Positions 34,785 through 45,340 are shown, numbered from the stretch's first letter. The stretch is DNA of 64,000 nt from Actinoallomurus sp048498315 (GCA_048498315.1 JBEHYF010000006.1:1-64000); one strand, 5' to 3'. Translations and numbers: made by a program. Notes: generated by a model from the letters alone, not told the origin.

Positions 34785-35377
34785 GCGAGGTGCCCGAACT
34801 GCACGGGCCGCCGGTCGACCATGCCCGCATCGAGAAGGCGGTCCGCGAGATCCTGATCGCGGTCGGGGAGGACCCCGACCGCGACGGTCTGGTCGACACC
34901 CCCGCCCGGGTCGCCCGCGCGTACGCCGAGCAGTTCGCCGGCCTGCGGCAGCGGCCCGAAGACGTGCTGAACACCGTCTTCGACGCCAACCACGACGAGA
35001 TGGTCCTGGTGAAGGACATCGAGGTGTACAGCATGTGCGAGCACCACCTCGTGCCCTTTCACGGCGTCGCGCACGTCGGCTACACCCCCAACGAGAAAGG
35101 CCAGATCACCGGGCTGTCCAAGCTCGCCCGGCTGGTCGACGTCTATGCCCGCCGCCCCCAGGTGCAGGAGCGGATGACCGCCCAGATCGCCGACGCGCTG
35201 GTCGACATCCTCAAGCCGCGCGGCGTGATCGTGGTCGTCGAGGCGGAGCATCTGTGCATGACCATGCGGGGCGTGCGCAAGCCCGGGGCCAAGACGGTCA
35301 CCTCCGCGGTGCGCGGTGACTTCCGCGACTTCGCGAGCACGCGCGCCGAGGCGATGAGCCTTATCCTGGGCCGCTGA
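34781..35377 (+). CDS. folE: GTP cyclohydrolase I
   Basis: GTG start in a GTGA overlap with ftsH; 198 residues. It converts GTP to 7,8-dihydroneopterin triphosphate, the first step of folate synthesis. VYSMCEHHLVPFHG contains the zinc-binding Cys and His, and the second zinc Cys lies in AEHLCMTMRG. GQITGLSKLARLVD and the end TRAEAMSLI are family-typical. Together with folP, folB and folK downstream it forms a folate operon. The four genes cover most of the pterin branch. Confidence 0.98.
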
Positions 35378-35590
35378 CCTTCCCCGGCGGTGAGGGTGCC
35401 GTGCCCCGGCGGCCGTCCGCCGAACCCTCCCGCCTGACCGGGCGTCGAACAAGTGGTCGCGGTGTAGCGTGGCGAGGAGGGGAACGTCGGTGGCCGGCTT
35501 ATCGGCGACGCGAACGCGGGCGGTATCGGAACGCGCATCCGCACCGATGCCGCGCGGGGCAGATCTGTCCAGCCAGACAGTGGGGCCGTG

Positions 35591-37393
35591 ATGGAGACGA
35601 TGCGCGAGACCAGGCGCGCCAAGGCCGCCAGGGCCCGCGAGAGGGCCGGCGGCGAGCCCGACCAGCAGCGCACCGGCATCCTCGAACGCCGCCGGCAGCG
35701 GCGCTGGGTGCCGGCCGTCGCCGGGTGGCTGTCCCTCCTCATCGGCCTGCACGACGTCGTCGGCGCGCTGATGCCCGAGTGGCACCGGCGCATGGTCCGG
35801 GTGGACGAGTTCCTGCCCGGGTCGGTGAACAACGCGGCCCGCACCGCCACCCTCGTCGCCGGCCTGCTGATCCTGCTGCTGTCGCACGGCCTGCGCCGCC
35901 GCAAGCGGCGTGCCTGGCGTGCGGTCGTGGCCCTGCTGGCCTTCACGATCATCTCCCACCTCGTCAAGGACTTCGCGATCTCCGCGGTCGTCGCCGCCGC
36001 CATGCTCGGCGCGCTGATCTACTTCCGCGCCGAGTTCTACGCCACCGGCGACCCGCGCACCCGCTGGCGGGCCCTGTGGGTCGGGCTGTTCCTCGCCGTC
36101 GCGAGCGTGGCGGTCGGCCTGGCGTTCATCGCGCTCAACGGGCACGACCTGGAGCGCCACTACACCCTCTCCGAGCAGCTGGAGCACGTGCTGTCCGGGC
36201 TGGTCGGCGGCTCGGGGCCGGTGGAGTTCGTCTCCGACCGCCGCAACGACCTGTACAGCCTGATCCTCGGCTCCCTCGGCCTGTTCACCGGCCTGACCAC
36301 CGTGTACCTGTTCCTGCGGCCCGCCGAGCCCGCGCCGTCGCTGTCGCCCGACGACGAGCGGCGGATCCGTGACCTGCTCGAACGCCACGGCGCCCGCGAC
36401 TCGCTCGGCTACTTCTCCCTCCGCCGCGACAAGAGCGTCATCTGGTCGCCCACCGGCAAGGCGTGCATCACCTACCGGGTCGTGTCGGGCGTGATGCTCG
36501 CCGGCGGCGACCCGATCGGCGACCCGGAGGCCTGGCCCGGCGCCATTAAGGCGTTCCTGGAGGAGGCGGCCCGGCACGCGTGGGTGCCGGCCGTCATGGG
36601 CTGCAGCGAGCTGGGCGCGGAGGTATGGACCCGCGAGTCCGGCCTGTCCGCCCTCGAACTCGGCGACGAGGCCATCATCGACACCGCCGAGTTCTCCCTG
36701 GACGGCCGCACGATGCGCAACGTCCGGCAGATGGTGAACCGGGTGGCCCGGCAGGGGTACGTCGCGCGGGTACGTCGCGAGGGCGACTTCTCGCGGGAGG
36801 AGCTGCGGCGGCTGTGGGACCAGGCGAACGCCTGGCGGGGGACCGACACCGAGCGGGGCTTCTCCATGGCGCTCGGCCGGGTCGGCGAGCCTGGCGACGA
36901 GGAGTGCGTGATCGCCACCGCCATGAAGGACGGCGAGCCGCACGCCATCCTGCACTTCGTGCCGTGGGGTCCGGACGGGCTCTCCCTCGACCTGATGCGC
37001 CGCGACCGCTCCGCCCAGCCCGGCCTGAACGACTTCCTCATCGTGGAGGCGATCAAGGCCGCCCTCGACATGGGCGTCAAGCGCGTGTCGCTGAACTTCG
37101 CGGTGTTCCGCGCCGCGCTGGCCCGCGGCGAGCGGATCGGCGCCGGGCCGGTGCTCAGGGCGTGGCGCGGGCTGCTGATCTTCCTGTCCCGCTGGTTCCA
37201 GATCGAGTCGCTGTACAAGTTCAACGCCAAGTTCCAGCCGGTCTGGCAGCCGCGGTTCTTCGTCTACCCGAGCCTCAACGACGCGCCGCGCATCGCCCTG
37301 GCGGCCCTGGAGGCCGAGGCGTTCATCGTCTGGCCGCGGCTGCGCATCCCCGGCCTCAAGCGCCCGCCGAAGCGTGCGCTGCCGACTCCCTGA
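35591..37393 (+). CDS. Membrane protein with phosphatidylglycerol lysyltransferase (MprF/LysX-like) domain
   Basis: 600 residues from ATG 35591 (GTG 35588 is also possible). The N-terminal third has about six membrane helices (VPAVAGWLSLLIGLHDVVGA, then ATLVAGLLILLLSHG and others). The C-terminal half is a DUF2156/MprF-type transferase with a GNAT-like core (SLGYFSLRRDKSVIWSPTG, VSLNFAVFRAALARGE, KFQPVWQPRFFVYP). MprF proteins transfer lysine or alanine from aminoacyl-tRNA to phosphatidylglycerol and so reduce membrane negative charge. No lysyl-tRNA synthetase domain is fused, unlike mycobacterial LysX. Its place between folE and folP is conserved in some actinomycetes, but no functional link to folate is apparent. 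Confidence 0.85.
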   Translation: METMRETRRAKAARARERAGGEPDQQRTGILERRRQRRWVPAVAGWLSLLIGLHDVVGALMPEWHRRMVRVDEFLPGSVNNAARTATLVAGLLILLLSHGLRRRKRRAWRAVVALLAFTIISHLVKDFAISAVVAAAMLGALIYFRAEFYATGDPRTRWRALWVGLFLAVASVAVGLAFIALNGHDLERHYTLSEQLEHVLSGLVGGSGPVEFVSDRRNDLYSLILGSLGLFTGLTTVYLFLRPAEPAPSLSPDDERRIRDLLERHGARDSLGYFSLRRDKSVIWSPTGKACITYRVVSGVMLAGGDPIGDPEAWPGAIKAFLEEAARHAWVPAVMGCSELGAEVWTRESGLSALELGDEAIIDTAEFSLDGRTMRNVRQMVNRVARQGYVARVRREGDFSREELRRLWDQANAWRGTDTERGFSMALGRVGEPGDEECVIATAMKDGEPHAILHFVPWGPDGLSLDLMRRDRSAQPGLNDFLIVEAIKAALDMGVKRVSLNFAVFRAALARGERIGAGPVLRAWRGLLIFLSRWFQIESLYKFNAKFQPVWQPRFFVYPSLNDAPRIALAALEAEAFIVWPRLRIPGLKRPPKRALPTP

Positions 37394-37569
37394 TCGGCCG
37401 CGGCGGCGGCCCGCGCTCCGCGGATCCGTCGCCACGCGGCCGCACCGCGCCGCCGGCCGGGGCCGTACGCCGGCCCTCCTCCGCTGCGTGAATCGGCCGC
37501 GTGAAACAGGGTGAACGGGCGGCGACGCCGGGAGGCGCGGATCTGCGGTGACCCCATAGGCTGGCAGGC

Positions 37570-38421
37570 ATGACCATGACCGTCGCCGGCCTGCCCGCCC
37601 CGGGGCGCTGCCTCGTCATGGGCGTGATCAATGTCACCCCCGACTCCTTCTCCGACGGCGGTGCCTGGTTCGACCACGACGCGGCCATCCGGCACGGCCT
37701 CGACCTGGTCGCCGAGGGCGCCGACATCGTCGACGTGGGGGGCGAGTCGACCCGTCCCGGCGCGCAGCGCGTGTCGATGCGCGAGGAGCTGCGCCGGGTC
37801 ATCCCGGTGATCACCGAGCTGGCCGCCGAGGGCATCCCGGTCAGCGTCGACACGATGCGGGCGGAGGTCGCCGAGGCGGCGATCGAGGCCGGCGCCCGGC
37901 TCGTCAACGACGTCAGCGGCGGCCTCGCCGACCCGGCGATGCCGCGCGTGGTGGCCAAGGCCGCCGTCCCGTACGTCGTGATGCACTGGCGCGGGCACAG
38001 CCACGACATGGACAAACGCGCCGTGTACACCGACGTCGTCCGCGAGGTCACCGACGAGCTGCGCGGGCGGATCGAGGCGGTCGTCGAGGAGGGCGTCGAC
38101 CCGTCGCTGCTGATCGTCGACCCCGGGCTCGGCTTCGCCAAGCGGCCGGAGGCCGGCCACAACTGGGCCCTGCTCGCTCACCTCGACGCCCTCCTCGCGC
38201 TCGGCCACCCGGTGCTGGTCGCGGCCTCGCGCAAGCGGTTCCTCGGACGCCTGCTGGCCGGCCCGGACGGCACGCCGCGGCCGTTCGCCGAGTCCGACGA
38301 CGCGACCGTCGCGATCACCGCCCTCGCCGCGGCGGCCGGGGCCTGGTGCGTCCGGGTGCACGACGTGCGGCCCAACGCCGACGCCGTCCGCGTCGCGGCG
38401 GCGTGGGGGGCCGCCCGGTGA
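37570..38421 (+). CDS. folP: Dihydropteroate synthase
   Basis: 283 residues from ATG 37570 (an ATG two codons on also fits). It joins hydroxymethyl-dihydropterin pyrophosphate with p-aminobenzoate, the target of sulfonamides. The signature VMGVINVTPDSFSDGG carries the catalytic loop 1. GGESTRPGAQRV is loop 2, and ISVDTMRA, LVNDVSGG and PGLGFAKRPE are the other pterin-binding strands. The sequence reads SKRPEAGHN-type elements as usual. The last codon overlaps the next gene as GTGA. All conserved residues appear kept. Confidence 0.97.
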   Translation: MTMTVAGLPAPGRCLVMGVINVTPDSFSDGGAWFDHDAAIRHGLDLVAEGADIVDVGGESTRPGAQRVSMREELRRVIPVITELAAEGIPVSVDTMRAEVAEAAIEAGARLVNDVSGGLADPAMPRVVAKAAVPYVVMHWRGHSHDMDKRAVYTDVVREVTDELRGRIEAVVEEGVDPSLLIVDPGLGFAKRPEAGHNWALLAHLDALLALGHPVLVAASRKRFLGRLLAGPDGTPRPFAESDDATVAITALAAAAGAWCVRVHDVRPNADAVRVAAAWGAAR

Positions 38422-38852
38422 CCGAGCTCGACGTGGCGGCCGTGGAGAAGGTCCACGCCGAGTTCTACGCCGCGTTCGAGTCCGCCGACCTCGACCGCAT
38501 GGGCGCCGTGTGGGCCGACGGGCCGTACGCCGACGACGTGGTGTGCGTGCACCCGGGCTGGCCGCTGCTGCGCGGTCGGAGCTCGGTGCTGCGCTCCTGG
38601 GCGCTGATCATGGCGAACACGCCGTACATCCAGTTCGTGCTGACCGACGTCCAGATCCGCGTCTCCGGCGACCAGGCCGTGGTGAGCTGCGCGGAGAACA
38701 TCATCACCGCCACCGGCGAGGCGGAGATCGGCCTGACCTCCGGGGGAAGCGTCGTGACGACGAACGCGTTCATCCGTACGGACGAAGGTTGGCGTCTCTG
38801 GCTGCACCACGGGTCGCCGGTCCTGAACCGGGAAGGGGAAGAGGACACGTGA
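38418..38852 (+). CDS. NTF2-like (SnoaL/ketosteroid-isomerase fold) protein in the folate operon
   Basis: GTG start in a GTGA overlap with folP; 144 residues. The alpha+beta-barrel signature FYAAFESADLDRMGAVWADG is typical of the SnoaL-3/NTF2 superfamily. It is followed by VCVHPGWPLLRGRSSVLRSW, with a well conserved His-Pro-Gly. Members with this GW.L.G pattern are common inside actinobacterial folate operons, but their reaction is not known. It could be a small-molecule-binding or isomerase protein acting on a pterin. The gene is coupled on both sides, so a role in the folate pathway is a fair inference. Confidence 0.8.
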   Translation: MTELDVAAVEKVHAEFYAAFESADLDRMGAVWADGPYADDVVCVHPGWPLLRGRSSVLRSWALIMANTPYIQFVLTDVQIRVSGDQAVVSCAENIITATGEAEIGLTSGGSVVTTNAFIRTDEGWRLWLHHGSPVLNREGEEDT

Positions 38853-38887
38853 CGGCGGGCCGTCCCGTGGAGCGAGAGGGTGGGCGC

Positions 38888-39250
38888 GTGCCAGACCGGA
38901 TCACCCTTCGCGGGCTGCGGGCGTGGGGTCGGCACGGAGTGCTTCCAGCCGAGCGCGAGCTGGGCCAGGAGTTCATCGTCGATGTCGTGCTCGGGCTTGA
39001 CACCCGCCCGGCCGCGGCAGGAGATGATCTATCACGCACCGTCGACTACGGCGCGCTGGCCGACCGGCTGGTGGCCGTCGTCGAGGCGGAACCCGTCAAC
39101 CTGATCGAGACGCTGGCCGAGCGCCTGGCCGCCCGATGCCTCGGGGTGGCCCAGGTCGAGGAGGTGGAGGTCACCGTTCACAAGCCGAACGCCCCCGTCC
39201 CGCACCCCTTCACCGACGTGGCCGTGACGATCCACCGGAGCCGACATTGA
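38888..39250 (+). CDS. folB: Dihydroneopterin aldolase
   Basis: 120 residues from GTG 38888 (a GTG at 38849, overlapping the previous stop, is an in-frame alternative). It cleaves dihydroneopterin to hydroxymethyl-dihydropterin and glycolaldehyde. DRITLRGLRAWGRHGVLPAE opens the fold, with the conserved RGHGVL-type active site. TVDYGALADRLV and NLIETLAERLA carry the conserved Glu (LIETLA). VTVHKPNAPVPHPF has the catalytic Lys. The next gene folK overlaps by four bases. Confidence 0.96.
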   Translation: MPDRITLRGLRAWGRHGVLPAERELGQEFIVDVVLGLDTRPAAAGDDLSRTVDYGALADRLVAVVEAEPVNLIETLAERLAARCLGVAQVEEVEVTVHKPNAPVPHPFTDVAVTIHRSRH

Positions 39251-39768
39251 CGACATCCACCGAAAGGCGCCGCACCGTGCTGTCTCTCGGCAGCAACCTC
39301 GGCGACCGCCTCGACAACCTGCAGGGGGCGATCGACGCGCTGTTCGACGCGCCCGGGCTGGAGTTCGTCGCCATCTCACCGGTCTATGAGACCAAGCCGG
39401 TCGGCGGGCCGGAGCAGGGCGACTTCCTCAACGTCGTCATCGTCGCCGACAGCAGCGTGGCGCCGCGCTCCCTGATCGAACGCGTGCTGAACATCGAGGA
39501 GTCGATGGACCGCGTCCGCGACGTGCGCTGGGGTCCCCGCACCCTCGACATAGACATCGTGACGATCGGCGAGCTGACCTGCGACGATCCGGAGCTGACG
39601 CTGCCGCACCCGCGCGCGCACGAGCGGGCGTTCGTGCTGGTGCCCTGGGCCGACGTCGAGCCAGACGCCACCCTGCCCGGCCGCGGCCCGATCCGCGACC
39701 TGCTGCCGTCCGTCGCCGGCCAGGAGCTGCACCGCCGCGACGACCTGGCCCTGCAGCCGCCGGCGTGA
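39247..39768 (+). CDS. folK: Hydroxymethyl-dihydropteridine pyrophosphokinase
   Basis: 173 residues from a TTG at 39247 in a TTGA overlap (a GTG at 39280 is another option). It adds pyrophosphate from ATP to hydroxymethyl-dihydropterin. The family opening VLSLGSNLGDRLDNLQGA is clear. VYETKPVGGPEQGDFLNVV and the signature RDVRWGPRTLDIDIVTIG are the pterin- and ATP-binding parts, and LPHPRAHERAFVLVPW ends the domain. It completes the set folE-folP-folB-folK. Confidence 0.96.
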   Translation: MTTSTERRRTVLSLGSNLGDRLDNLQGAIDALFDAPGLEFVAISPVYETKPVGGPEQGDFLNVVIVADSSVAPRSLIERVLNIEESMDRVRDVRWGPRTLDIDIVTIGELTCDDPELTLPHPRAHERAFVLVPWADVEPDATLPGRGPIRDLLPSVAGQELHRRDDLALQPPA

Positions 39769-40238
39769 AACCGACCCGCATCGCCGTCCTCGCCGCCCTG
39801 CTGGTCGGCGTCGCCACCGTCGTCTGGGCCCTGGTGCGCTTCCTGTACGCTTCCCTGCCGCCACTGCCCTGGACGATGGTGCCGTCGCTGCTGCTGCTGG
39901 CCCTCGGCGAGCTGTACACCGGCCTGGTCACGCGGGCGCGCATCCAGCGCAAGCCCGGCACCAAACCGATCGAGCCGCTGGTCGCCGCCCGGCTCGCCGC
40001 GCTGGCCAAGGCCAGCTCGCAGGCGGCCGCCGTGCTGGCCGGCGGGTTCGCCGGGATCGCGATCTACCTGGCCTCGTCGCTGGACAAGCCGACACCGCGG
40101 CACGACTTCTTCGTGAGCGTCGGCACCGCCCTGTCCGGGCTCGCGCTCATCGGCGCGGCACTGTTCCTGGAGTACTCCTGCCGCGTCCCCAAGGGCCCGG
40201 AGGACCGCGACCGCCGCCACCCGGCGAGCCGCGCCTGA
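39765..40238 (+). CDS. DUF3180 membrane protein
   Basis: GTG start in a GTGA overlap with folK; 157 residues. It has four predicted membrane helices (IAVLAALLVGVATVVWALV, then LPWTMVPSLLLLALGELY, AAAVLAGGFAGIAIYL and GTALSGLALIGAALFL). The conserved family features are the R-x-L-Y/P-L-P-W turn after helix 1 and the KPGTKPIEPLVAARLAALAK loop. DUF3180 genes very often end actinobacterial folate operons, but their role is unknown. It is probably an integral membrane protein with both termini inside. Confidence 0.9.
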   Translation: MKPTRIAVLAALLVGVATVVWALVRFLYASLPPLPWTMVPSLLLLALGELYTGLVTRARIQRKPGTKPIEPLVAARLAALAKASSQAAAVLAGGFAGIAIYLASSLDKPTPRHDFFVSVGTALSGLALIGAALFLEYSCRVPKGPEDRDRRHPASRA

Positions 40239-40279
40239 CGAACACGCCCCGGGCGCGCACCAAGCCGTTGGCGCCCCGC

Positions 40280-40420
40280 GTCGAAGGCGAGGTCGGGACG
40301 GGCGGCCAGCCAGTCGCGCATGATCGCCCGGGTCCGCCGGTTGTTGATCCGGGCGCGGCGCAGCTCGCGGAACAGCCCGTACACCCGGGGCGGCGGCAGG
40401 AGCGCCAGCCGAGCTCCGGA
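40280..40420 (-). pseudogene. Possible decayed coding remnant
   Basis: On the minus strand a protein-like stretch of about 47 residues reads GARLALLPPPRVYGLFRELR, then ARINNRRTRAIMRDWLAARP and DLAFDAG. Its residue composition is unlike the Arg/Pro-rich shadow frames, and it resembles the inside of a larger helical protein I cannot name. There is no start, and the frame beyond it looks random. It lies between the DUF3180 gene and nuoD. I report it only as a possible gene fragment. Confidence 0.35.
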
Positions 40421-40467
40421 ACGGTAACACCGGTACTTCGCCGTTTTCTCCGTTATTTTTCGCGCGG

Positions 40468-41622
40468 CTACTTGTCGATGTCGCCGACGACGAAGAACAT
40501 CGAGCCGAGGATGGCGATCATGTCGGCGACCAGGTGGCCGGGCAGCAGCTCGCGCAGCACCTGGACGTTGTTGAACGAGGCCGAGCGCAGCTTCAGCCGC
40601 CATGGAGTCTTCTCGCCGCGCGAGACGAGGTAGTAGCCGTTGATGCCGAGCGGGTTCTCCGTCCAGGCGTAGGTGTGGCCCTCCGGCACTTTCAGCGCCT
40701 TCGGCAGCCGCACGTTGATCGGGCCGGGCGGCAACTCGCGCAGCCGGGCGACGCAGGCGTCGGCGAGGTCGAGCGAGACGTACACCTGGTCGAGCAGACA
40801 CTCGAACCGCGCCAGGCAGTCGCCCTCGGTACGGGTCACCACGCTCAGCACGTCGCCGAGATCGCCGTAGGCGAGGTAGGGCTCGTCGCGGCGCAGGTCG
40901 AAGTCGACGCCGGAGGCGCGCGCGATGGGACCCGACACGCCGTACTGCTCGATCTGCTCGCGGGACAGCACGCCCACCCCGCGGGTGCGGGCCCGGAAGA
41001 TCTCGTTGCCGCGGATCAGGCGTTCGATCTCGCCCATGCCGCGGCGTACGGCGGCGACCGCGGCGGTGACCCGGTCGAGCCAGCCCGCCGGCAGGTCCTC
41101 CTTCAGCCCGCCGACGCGGTTGAACATGTAGTGCATCCGGCCGCCGGAGATCTCCTCCATCACCCGTTGCAACTGCTCGCGCTCGCGGAACGAGTAGAAG
41201 ATCGGCGTGATCGCGCCCACCTCGAGGGGATAGGAGCCGAGGAACATCAGGTGGCCCAGCACGCGGTTCAGCTCGGCCAGCAGCGTGCGCGCCCACACGG
41301 CCCGCGCCGGCACCTCGATGCCGAGCATCCGCTCGACCGCGAGCACCACGCCCAGCTCGCTCGCGAACGCCGACAGCCAGTCGTGCCGGTTGGCCAGCAC
41401 GATGATCTGCCGGTAGTCGCGCACCTCGAACAGCTTCTCCGCGCCGCGGTGCATGTATCCGACGATCGGCTCGGCGGCGGAGATCCGCTCGCCGTCGAGG
41501 GTGAGGCGCAGCCGCAGCACCCCGTGCGTGGAAGGGTGCTGGGGGCCGATGTTGAGCGTCATGTCCTCGGTGGCGAGGTCCTTGGTCCCCGCCCCCACGC
41601 CCACGATCCGCTCGGTGGTCAC
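40468..41622 (-). CDS. nuoD: NADH-quinone oxidoreductase subunit D, stand-alone copy
   Basis: 384 residues from GTG 41620-41622, preceded by GGAAGG; a GTG at 41664 gives 14 more residues. NuoD is the 49-kDa subunit of complex I, near the quinone site. NIGPQHPSTHGVLRLRLTLD, GYMHRGAEKLFE, DWLSAFASELGVVLAVE and the late FNNVQVLRELLPGHLVADM, IAILGSMFFVVGDIDK are all family hallmarks. No other nuo gene is next to it, unlike the usual nuoA-N cluster. It is either a second copy with a special role or one of a split set. Divergent from the PH-domain genes. Confidence 0.93.
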   Translation of the reverse strand: MTTERIVGVGAGTKDLATEDMTLNIGPQHPSTHGVLRLRLTLDGERISAAEPIVGYMHRGAEKLFEVRDYRQIIVLANRHDWLSAFASELGVVLAVERMLGIEVPARAVWARTLLAELNRVLGHLMFLGSYPLEVGAITPIFYSFREREQLQRVMEEISGGRMHYMFNRVGGLKEDLPAGWLDRVTAAVAAVRRGMGEIERLIRGNEIFRARTRGVGVLSREQIEQYGVSGPIARASGVDFDLRRDEPYLAYGDLGDVLSVVTRTEGDCLARFECLLDQVYVSLDLADACVARLRELPPGPINVRLPKALKVPEGHTYAWTENPLGINGYYLVSRGEKTPWRLKLRSASFNNVQVLRELLPGHLVADMIAILGSMFFVVGDIDK

Positions 41623-41710
41623 CGCACATTCGCCTTCCGACTCGCCGAGGTCCCATCGTGCCACGGGAGGTATCGCGGAACGCGGGCCGGTTGCGGTTGA
41701 CTTGTCGCCG

Positions 41711-42387
<677 letters not shown>

Positions 42388-42391
<4 letters not shown>

Positions 42392-44076
42392 GCGACCCGT
42401 CGAACGGCACCGACCCGCCGCCCTTCCAGCCTCCCGGCTCGGGGCCGTCGTTCCCGCCGTCCGATCCGGAGATGTTTGATCCGCCACGCCGCGCGGGGTC
42501 GTCGTTCCCGCCTCCCGACGCCGGCGCCTCCTACCCGCCGCACGGCCAGCGGGCGCCCGGTCCGCCGCCCGGCGCCTGGGCCGGGTTCCCGCCGACGGGC
42601 GCGGGGCCGTCCGCTCCGGCGTCCGGCACGCGCGCGTCGTTCCCGCCGGGTCAGGGCCGGCCACGCCCGATCTACCTGCCGCCGTATGGCTACGGCGCTC
42701 CGCCAAGCCACGGGGCGTACGGACCGTACGGATACGATCCGTACGGCGGCGTGCCGCCGGAACGCTTCTCCCGGGCCGCGCATCGCCTGCACCCGGCCAC
42801 GGCCGTGCTCAACGCGCTGGGCGTCGTCGTGATCCTGTTCGTTCTCGGCGGCTACTCCGTGCTGCTCACGCAGACGCCCACGGGCGTCGCGCTGGTCGTC
42901 ACGCCGGCGGTGATCGCCCGGTTCATCGTCGTGATGGTGCCGATCTGCCTCGTGGCCACCGCCGCCGGCCTGTGGATCTGGTGGTCGCTGAAGTTCTGGA
43001 TCGCCGGCGACGACCTGGTCGTCGAGACCGGCATCCTCCGCCGCCGGGCCCGCCGCATCCCGCTGGTGCGCATGCAGGCGGTCGACATCGTACGGCCGCT
43101 GGTCTCGCGCATGTTCGGCCTGGCGGAGGTGCGCGTCGAGCTGGCCGGCGGAGACCAGGCCGAGACCCGGTTCCGCTATCTCGGGCGGCGGACGGCCGAG
43201 CGGCTGCGCGCCGAGCTGCTGGCCCGCGCCGCCGGGCTGCCCGGCCACACCCCGGAGGCGCCCGAACGCCCGTACTGGCGGGTCGGCTTCGGCGCCCTGC
43301 TCGGCTCGCAGTTCCTCAAGCTCCCGGTCATCGGCGCGCTGCTGCTGCTCGCCGGGCTGCTGGCGTTCGGGATCGTCTACGGGGAACTGGGCGTGCTGGC
43401 GGCGGCGCTGCCGGTGCTGCTCGGCCTGGCCCGCGGGGTGGTCGCGCCGCTGGTCATGCACACCGGGTTCCGGGCCGCGCTGTCGCCGGACGGGCTGCGG
43501 CTGCGGTACGGGCTGATGGAGACCCGCATGCAGACCGTGCCGCCCGGCCGGGTGCAGGCGGTCCGGCTGGTCGAACCGCTGCTGTGGCGCGGGTACGGCT
43601 GGGCCCGCGTCGATGTGACCGTGGCAGGATACGTGGGGGAGCGGCAGGTGCTGTCGTCGGTGCTGCTTCCGGTCGCGCCCCGGCACGTCGCCGTCCAGAT
43701 GATCAGTCTGGTGTTCCCGGGCACGAACGCGGAGGCGGTACGGCTGCTGCCCGCGCCCCGGTCGTGGCTGCGCGCCCCGTTCGCCCGCAGCGAGGCCGGC
43801 ACCGACGACACCCTCTTCGTCACCCGCCGTGGCCGGGTCTGCCGGCGTATGGACGTCATCGCGCACGCCCGCTCGCAGAGCGTCCGCCTGACCGCCGGGC
43901 CGCTGCAGCGGCTCCTTAGGCTGGGCACCGTGCACATCGACGCGCCGCCCGGCCCCGTCCAGGTCGCGGCGAAGAACCGGGAACTGGGCGAGGCGCGCGC
44001 CATCGTCGAGTCGGCGGCCGAACGCGCCCACCGGGCCCGCGCCACCGACGTCCGGACCGAACGCTGGGCGACCTGA
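42388..44076 (+). CDS. Two-domain PH (bPH2) membrane protein, YdbT-like
   Basis: GTG start in a GTGA overlap; 562 residues. The first 125 residues are Pro/Gly/Tyr-rich and probably disordered. Two membrane-plus-PH units follow. The first has helices VLNALGVVVILFVLGGYSVL and FIVVMVPICLVATAAGLWIW with PH strand DDLVVETGILRRRARRIPLV. The second has a helix pair around VIGALLLLAGLLAFGIVYG and PH strand GLRLRYGLMETRMQTVPPGR. A third, partial PH unit lies at the end. The protein would work with the preceding smaller PH protein, as in ydbS-ydbT pairs. The P450 gene starts one base after its stop. Confidence 0.88.
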
Positions 44077-44077
44077 C

Positions 44078-45265
44078 ATGAGATACGACCCGGTCTCCCC
44101 GGCGTTCGTCGCCGACCCGTACCCGGTGTTCGAACGGCTGCGCCGCGAGTCGCCGGTCTTCTTCGACGAGCCGACCGGCCAGTGGGTGGTCACGCGGTAC
44201 GCCGACGTGAACGCGCTGCTGCGCGACCGCAGGCTCGGCCGGTCGTACCTGCACGTCGCCACGCACGAGGAGTTCGGCCGTCCGCCGGAGCCGGAGTTCC
44301 TGGCGCCGTTCTGGAAGCTCGTCCGCGCCGGCATGCTCGACGTCGAGCCGCCCGACCACACGCGGCTGCGGCGGCTGGTGTCCAAGGCGTTCACGCCGCG
44401 CCGGGTCGAGGAGATGCGGCCGCGCGTCCGCGCGCTCGCCGAAGATCTCGTTCGCGGTCTGGCCGAGCGCGGCGGTGGCGACCTGATCGCCGAGGTGGCC
44501 GAGCCGCTGCCGGTCACGGTGATCGCCGAGGTGCTCGGCATCCCCGAGGCCGACCGGCCGCTGCTGCGCCCCTGGTCGGCCGACATCTGCGGCATGTACG
44601 AGCTGGACCCCTCGGAGGAGACGCAGCGCACCGCGGTGCGCGCGGCCGTGGAGTTCTCCGTGTACCTGCGGGACCTGGCCCGCGCCCGGCGCGCGGCGCC
44701 TGGCGACGACCTGATCAGCGCGCTCGGGCAGGTCGAGGGGCTGAGCGAGGACGAGCTGGTCGGCACCTGCGCGCTGCTGCTCAACGCCGGGCACGAGGCG
44801 ACCGTGAACGCCACCGGCAACGCCTGGTGGGCGCTGTTCCGCAACCCCAGCGAGCTGGCCCGGCTGCGCGCCGACCACGCCCTGGTCGAGAGCGCGGTCG
44901 AGGAGCTGCTGCGGTACGACACGCCCGCGCCGATGTTCGAGCGCTGGGTGCTGGCCGACGTCGAGGTCGCCGGAGTGACGATCCCGTGCGGGGCGGAGGT
45001 CGCGCTGCAGTTCGCCTCGGCGGACCGCGATCCCACGGTCTTCCCCGACCCCGATCGCCTCGACCTGTCCCGCGCGCCCAACCCGCACCTGACCTTCGGC
45101 GCGGGCATCCACTTCTGCCTGGGCGCGCCGCTGGCCCGCATCGAGCTGGCCGAGTCGATGCGCGCGCTGTTGCGCGGCGCGCCGGACCTGCGCCCGCGCG
45201 AGGAACCGGAGTGGAAACCGGGCTTTGTCCTCCGCGGCCTGAAGACGTTGCCGGTCGACTGCTAG
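44078..45265 (+). CDS. Cytochrome P450 (CYP), operon with PH-domain genes
   Basis: 395 residues from ATG 44078, which starts one base after the previous stop. The oxygen-binding I-helix reads LLNAGHEATVNATGN, the ExxR motif is in VEELLRYDTPAPMFER, and the heme loop FGAGIHFCLGAPLAR holds the ligand Cys347. It is a class I bacterial P450 that needs a ferredoxin partner, none of which is encoded nearby. The substrate cannot be predicted. Co-transcription with membrane PH proteins is unusual, but may only reflect read-through. Confidence 0.94.
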   Translation: MRYDPVSPAFVADPYPVFERLRRESPVFFDEPTGQWVVTRYADVNALLRDRRLGRSYLHVATHEEFGRPPEPEFLAPFWKLVRAGMLDVEPPDHTRLRRLVSKAFTPRRVEEMRPRVRALAEDLVRGLAERGGGDLIAEVAEPLPVTVIAEVLGIPEADRPLLRPWSADICGMYELDPSEETQRTAVRAAVEFSVYLRDLARARRAAPGDDLISALGQVEGLSEDELVGTCALLLNAGHEATVNATGNAWWALFRNPSELARLRADHALVESAVEELLRYDTPAPMFERWVLADVEVAGVTIPCGAEVALQFASADRDPTVFPDPDRLDLSRAPNPHLTFGAGIHFCLGAPLARIELAESMRALLRGAPDLRPREEPEWKPGFVLRGLKTLPVDC

Positions 45266-45340
45266 GGGCGTACGGCGAATCGCCCCAGAACGGGCACATG
45301 GCGCCCCGTCGGCGTCCGCTCGTACGAGGGATCCGAAGCC

